Shown here: positions 61,854 through 64,000 of the stretch, one piece after another | How positions within the stretch are numbered: position 1 is the stretch's first letter | Layout of the letters: the number at the start of each line of letters is the position of its first letter | From: Mercurialis annua | Lineage: Eukaryota; Streptophyta; Magnoliopsida; Malpighiales; Euphorbiaceae | DNA length: 64,000 nt | Reading direction: 5' to 3' | NCBI RefSeq assembly: GCF_937616625.2 | Contig: NC_065576.1 | Span: 33,878,628-33,942,627, forward strand | Program-made: the position numbers and the translations under genes | The notes under the pieces: generated by a model | Told to the model about the DNA's origin: nothing | Database searches by the model: none | The model's input: the letters and a program-made list of their open reading frames with translations, nothing else

Positions 61854-63300
61854 AAAAACCAATATCGTGTTGTTTTTACAGTTACTCAGATAATAAATTA
61901 AAATTGCGTGTTTAGTTTTGTCGTCTTCTTATTACATTCATTACGATATTTCTGATTGATAATTAAAATTATAAAATACACATTTTAAAATTAATATCAG
62001 TAAATATTCAATATAAATTTATACTACTTATATTTATATCGTAGATATTGTTTATACTTTTTTAAAAAAAACATTATCCTTTATATATTGTAATTTATTA
62101 TAAGTAATATTTTTTCCTCATACAAGATATGGTCATATATTATCAGTAAGGGATGAGCAAAATATTCGGCCGTACTAACTGAAAGCTCATAATATATCAA
62201 TCATCTTCAATGTCAAGACGGTAGGATTAATTTACGACTCCAATTTCATGACTGAATGAGTCACTAACATAATTTTGTTTGAAAATCTTTGAGCTAAATT
62301 TTTATTTATTTAACATTTTCATAAGCTAAGAAAAAAAAAACATTTACGTGAAATTGACTATTTGAGGATTTAATCTTAATCTTTTATGTGAAATTAATGT
62401 TGTTATCTTGAAGAAATTTATAAGGTCTATCCACATATAATTAAAAATGTAATAATTAGAATCTCACTCTTAAATTTTTTTATTTAGTTTTGTCTTCAAA
62501 TTTTCTAAAAATAACAAATATTTTCTTATTGATATAAAAATTGTGAGTATTATTCTTAAATTGATCAAAACGGATGTAAGTAAACTCGCAAATAAAAAAT
62601 TCAGGGACTGTATTAACCGATTGTTTGATGTTTATACCAAGCCAATGAGATATTTTCTGGTCCACTCTCTTAAAGGATTAAAGATTACATCGAGAACAAA
62701 CTAAAAGCAATTAATAATAAAAAAACTAAAAATAATTAATGTCTATTCAAATTTTTTAGACATTACAAAAATATAGGATATTTTAGATAAAGTTGGAAAT
62801 CTTTTTTTATATTTTAATATGTGCCTCTTCTTTCAAAATATCATAAACTTTGGAATGGGGAAAGGATAAATTATGGGTGGTATATATTAGACGCATGAAT
62901 TCATTCCAAAATAGTTTTGAAATCAAAATACCATCACTGCAAGTTCTTGATTTTTTATCCATTTATTTTGACGTTACATGCCTTATAAGTATTTTGTCAT
63001 TTTATATTAAAAAAACATTTCATTATATAGAAACCATCTTTACTAGTTATAAGATTAATTTTTTGAGAATTACCACTAATATATACTAATTTATTACTAT
63101 ATTAGCTGTTTTCTAATAAGGGGTTACAGCTTAGTGATTATATAATAAGAAATATGTAATATCCCGTAAAATTTTAATCTTTTTTTTGTAATTTCCGACG
63201 TGGTTATGAGTGTTTTGAAATTATTCGATTTTGGTTGTCGGTCCAAGTTAGTCCATTGGGGTAGCCTTGGGCCCAAGAAAATTTAATTAGCTGCTTTTGG

Positions 63301-63440
63301 CCCAAGGGAAATTGGCTAAGCTAATTTCCCGTTCGAAATAACACAGGTCTCGAATGAGTCCTGTGTTAATTCTCTTTGTTCTCGTTCTCGAACGAGAACA
63401 AAGGTCTGGTTACTGGTCTCGTACGAGACCAGCAATGAGC
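63301..63440. repeat. Palindrome array (TCTCGNNCGAGA type)
   Basis: GGGAAATTGGCTAAGCTAATTTCCC (arms at 63306-63330), ACACAGGTCTCGAATGAGTCCTGTGT (arms), TTTGTTCTCG...CGAGAACAAA and CTGGTCTCGTACGAGACCAG stand in a row. Confidence 0.85.
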
Positions 63441-63445
63441 CTTGC

Positions 63446-63463
63446 GGGGGGGGGGGGGGGGGG
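63446..63463 (+). repeat. Homopolymer of 18 G
   Basis: An uninterrupted G run. The related LTR at 37854-37860 and 46236-46240 has only five (as CCCCC). Confidence 0.9.
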
Positions 63464-63794
63464 TAGTTTGGGGATTTATTTCTCCGTTGCGGAGCCTTTA
63501 ATTGACGAAACTCCAACCCTAATCTCATCTCCTTGCTGCAAGCTAACCATAGCTGCCTTTATTCATCCAATTCTCTGAAAATTCATTGATCAGAATGTAA
63601 CACCCCGTATTTTTTCGGCTTGTTACGATGAGTTTTTCAATGTGTTTTGGGTTAATGTTTGGTGGTTTAGTTCCTTGGAACTTTGGTTTAGGTTGCACAA
63701 TAGTTATTTCGATGTTTGGGCTTATTTTGAGTGTGGTTCGGGCCGTGTGGATCGACCTTGGGCTTAAGGCCCAGAAAATCAATAATTTTGGAAG

Positions 63795-63880
63795 CAGGGG
63801 GTGTATCATGGGCGTGACAGGAGCATCACGGTCGTGATACACCATCACGGGCGCGATTCAGTCATCTCGGGCGCGACGCG
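63795..63880. repeat. ATCACGG-CGTGAT palindrome cassette
   Basis: GCATCACGGTCGTGATAC is a palindrome; related half-units ATCATGGGCGTGACAG, CATCACGGGCGCGATTC and CATCTCGGGCGCGACGC surround it. It ends about 25 bp upstream of a TATA box. Confidence 0.8.
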
Positions 63881-63904
63881 GCACTGTAGGGTTCGCTGTT
63901 TTGT

Positions 63905-63912
63905 TATAAATA
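63905..63912 (+). promoter_or_regulatory. TATA box of the nested LTR
   Basis: TATAAATA, followed by CTCTTTAACTCGATTCTTTC, a typical plant leader composition. This is the clearest core promoter among the LTRs here. Confidence 0.6.
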
Positions 63913-64000
63913 GCTCTTTAACTCGATTCTTTCAGCCCTTTTTCATCCTATCAGACCTAATGCGACCCTACACTCAGATAAACCCTATTTTTATCATTCC

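Larger units (their letters stand above)
60652..63154. other. Host segment 4: repeat unit with defensin-like copy 2
   Basis: It continues host segment 3 across the element (GCTAGGTTGATCACC matches 6537 onward). It runs through the upstream flank, the uninterrupted TGAAACCTCC site and the defensin-like copy 2, then the downstream flank to AAATA, where the next LTR begins. The open frame at 62850-63089 is the third copy of the unrecognised ...RRMNSF... frame. Confidence 0.8.
63155..64000 (+). mobile_element. LTR retrotransposon, 5' LTR start (partial), interrupted at 63596
   Basis: TGTAATATCCCGTAAAATTTT begins directly after host AAATA (63150-63154). The sequence then follows the plan of the LTR at 46650-43679: GGCCCAAG blocks, a palindrome array, a G run and a short CT-rich leader. 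At 63596 a second LTR starts inside it. The right end is outside the window. Confidence 0.8.
63596..64000 (+). mobile_element. Nested LTR start (partial)
   Basis: TGTAACACCCCGTATTTTTTC resembles LTR starts of this group and interrupts the leader of the LTR at 63155. The first 400 bp hold a palindrome-rich block (63795-63880) and a TATA box (63905-63912). The flank CAGAA (63591-63595) would be the left target duplication; the right copy is outside the window. Confidence 0.7.

Overview
The window is a repeat-dominated stretch of a plant nuclear genome, most likely a eudicot. It is a nest of Ty3/gypsy LTR retrotransposons with a type II-like chromodomain at the end of pol (Tekay/Del-like chromoviruses). 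They have blown apart a small tandem array of defensin-like (cysteine-rich peptide) genes. There are no prokaryotic features, no tRNA or rRNA genes and no intact host gene. The species cannot be named from the sequence.

Host DNA survives in four pieces: 5753-6735, 19001-19482, 48234-50495 and 60652-63154. Joined end to end they form a tandem repeat with a period of about 2.95 kb, estimated by matching landmarks by eye. One unit is seen only by its downstream flank, and the next two each carry a defensin-like gene with one intron. Both genes are dead: copy 1 (48398-48740) has two premature stops, and copy 2 (61510-61853) has one different stop.

Layout of insertions. (A) 1-5752, plus strand, 3' part of an element with an open pol and its 3' LTR. 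(B) 6736-19000, minus, TSD TGAAA, a non-autonomous LARD-like element with no gag-pol; its left LTR carries a solo LTR (8799-11441, minus, TSD CGCGC). (C) 19483-48233, plus, TSD AATTT, a solo LTR split by two later insertions: a young near-complete element at 21082-32201 (plus, TSD GTTTA) and another solo LTR at 33024-47659 (minus, TSD GATAG). The latter is itself split by a degenerate full-length element at 35163-46650 (minus, TSD GAAAC). (D) 50496-60651, plus, full length with a broken gag-pol. (E) the start of an LTR at 63155, with another LTR start inside it at 63596.

The full-length elements follow the same plan: LTR of 2.4-3.1 kb, tRNA-iMet-type primer binding site, leader of about 330 bp, one gag-protease-RT-RNase H-integrase-chromodomain reading frame, a short hairpin, a polypurine tract, LTR. 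The most interesting feature is in the LTRs. They share conserved ends, but near the putative core promoter most carry a family-specific array of short CpG-rich palindromes: CTGTGCG-NN-CGCACAG, TCTCGTTCGAGA, TCTCGTACGAGA, GGCGCGATG-type or ATCACGG-CGTGAT-type.
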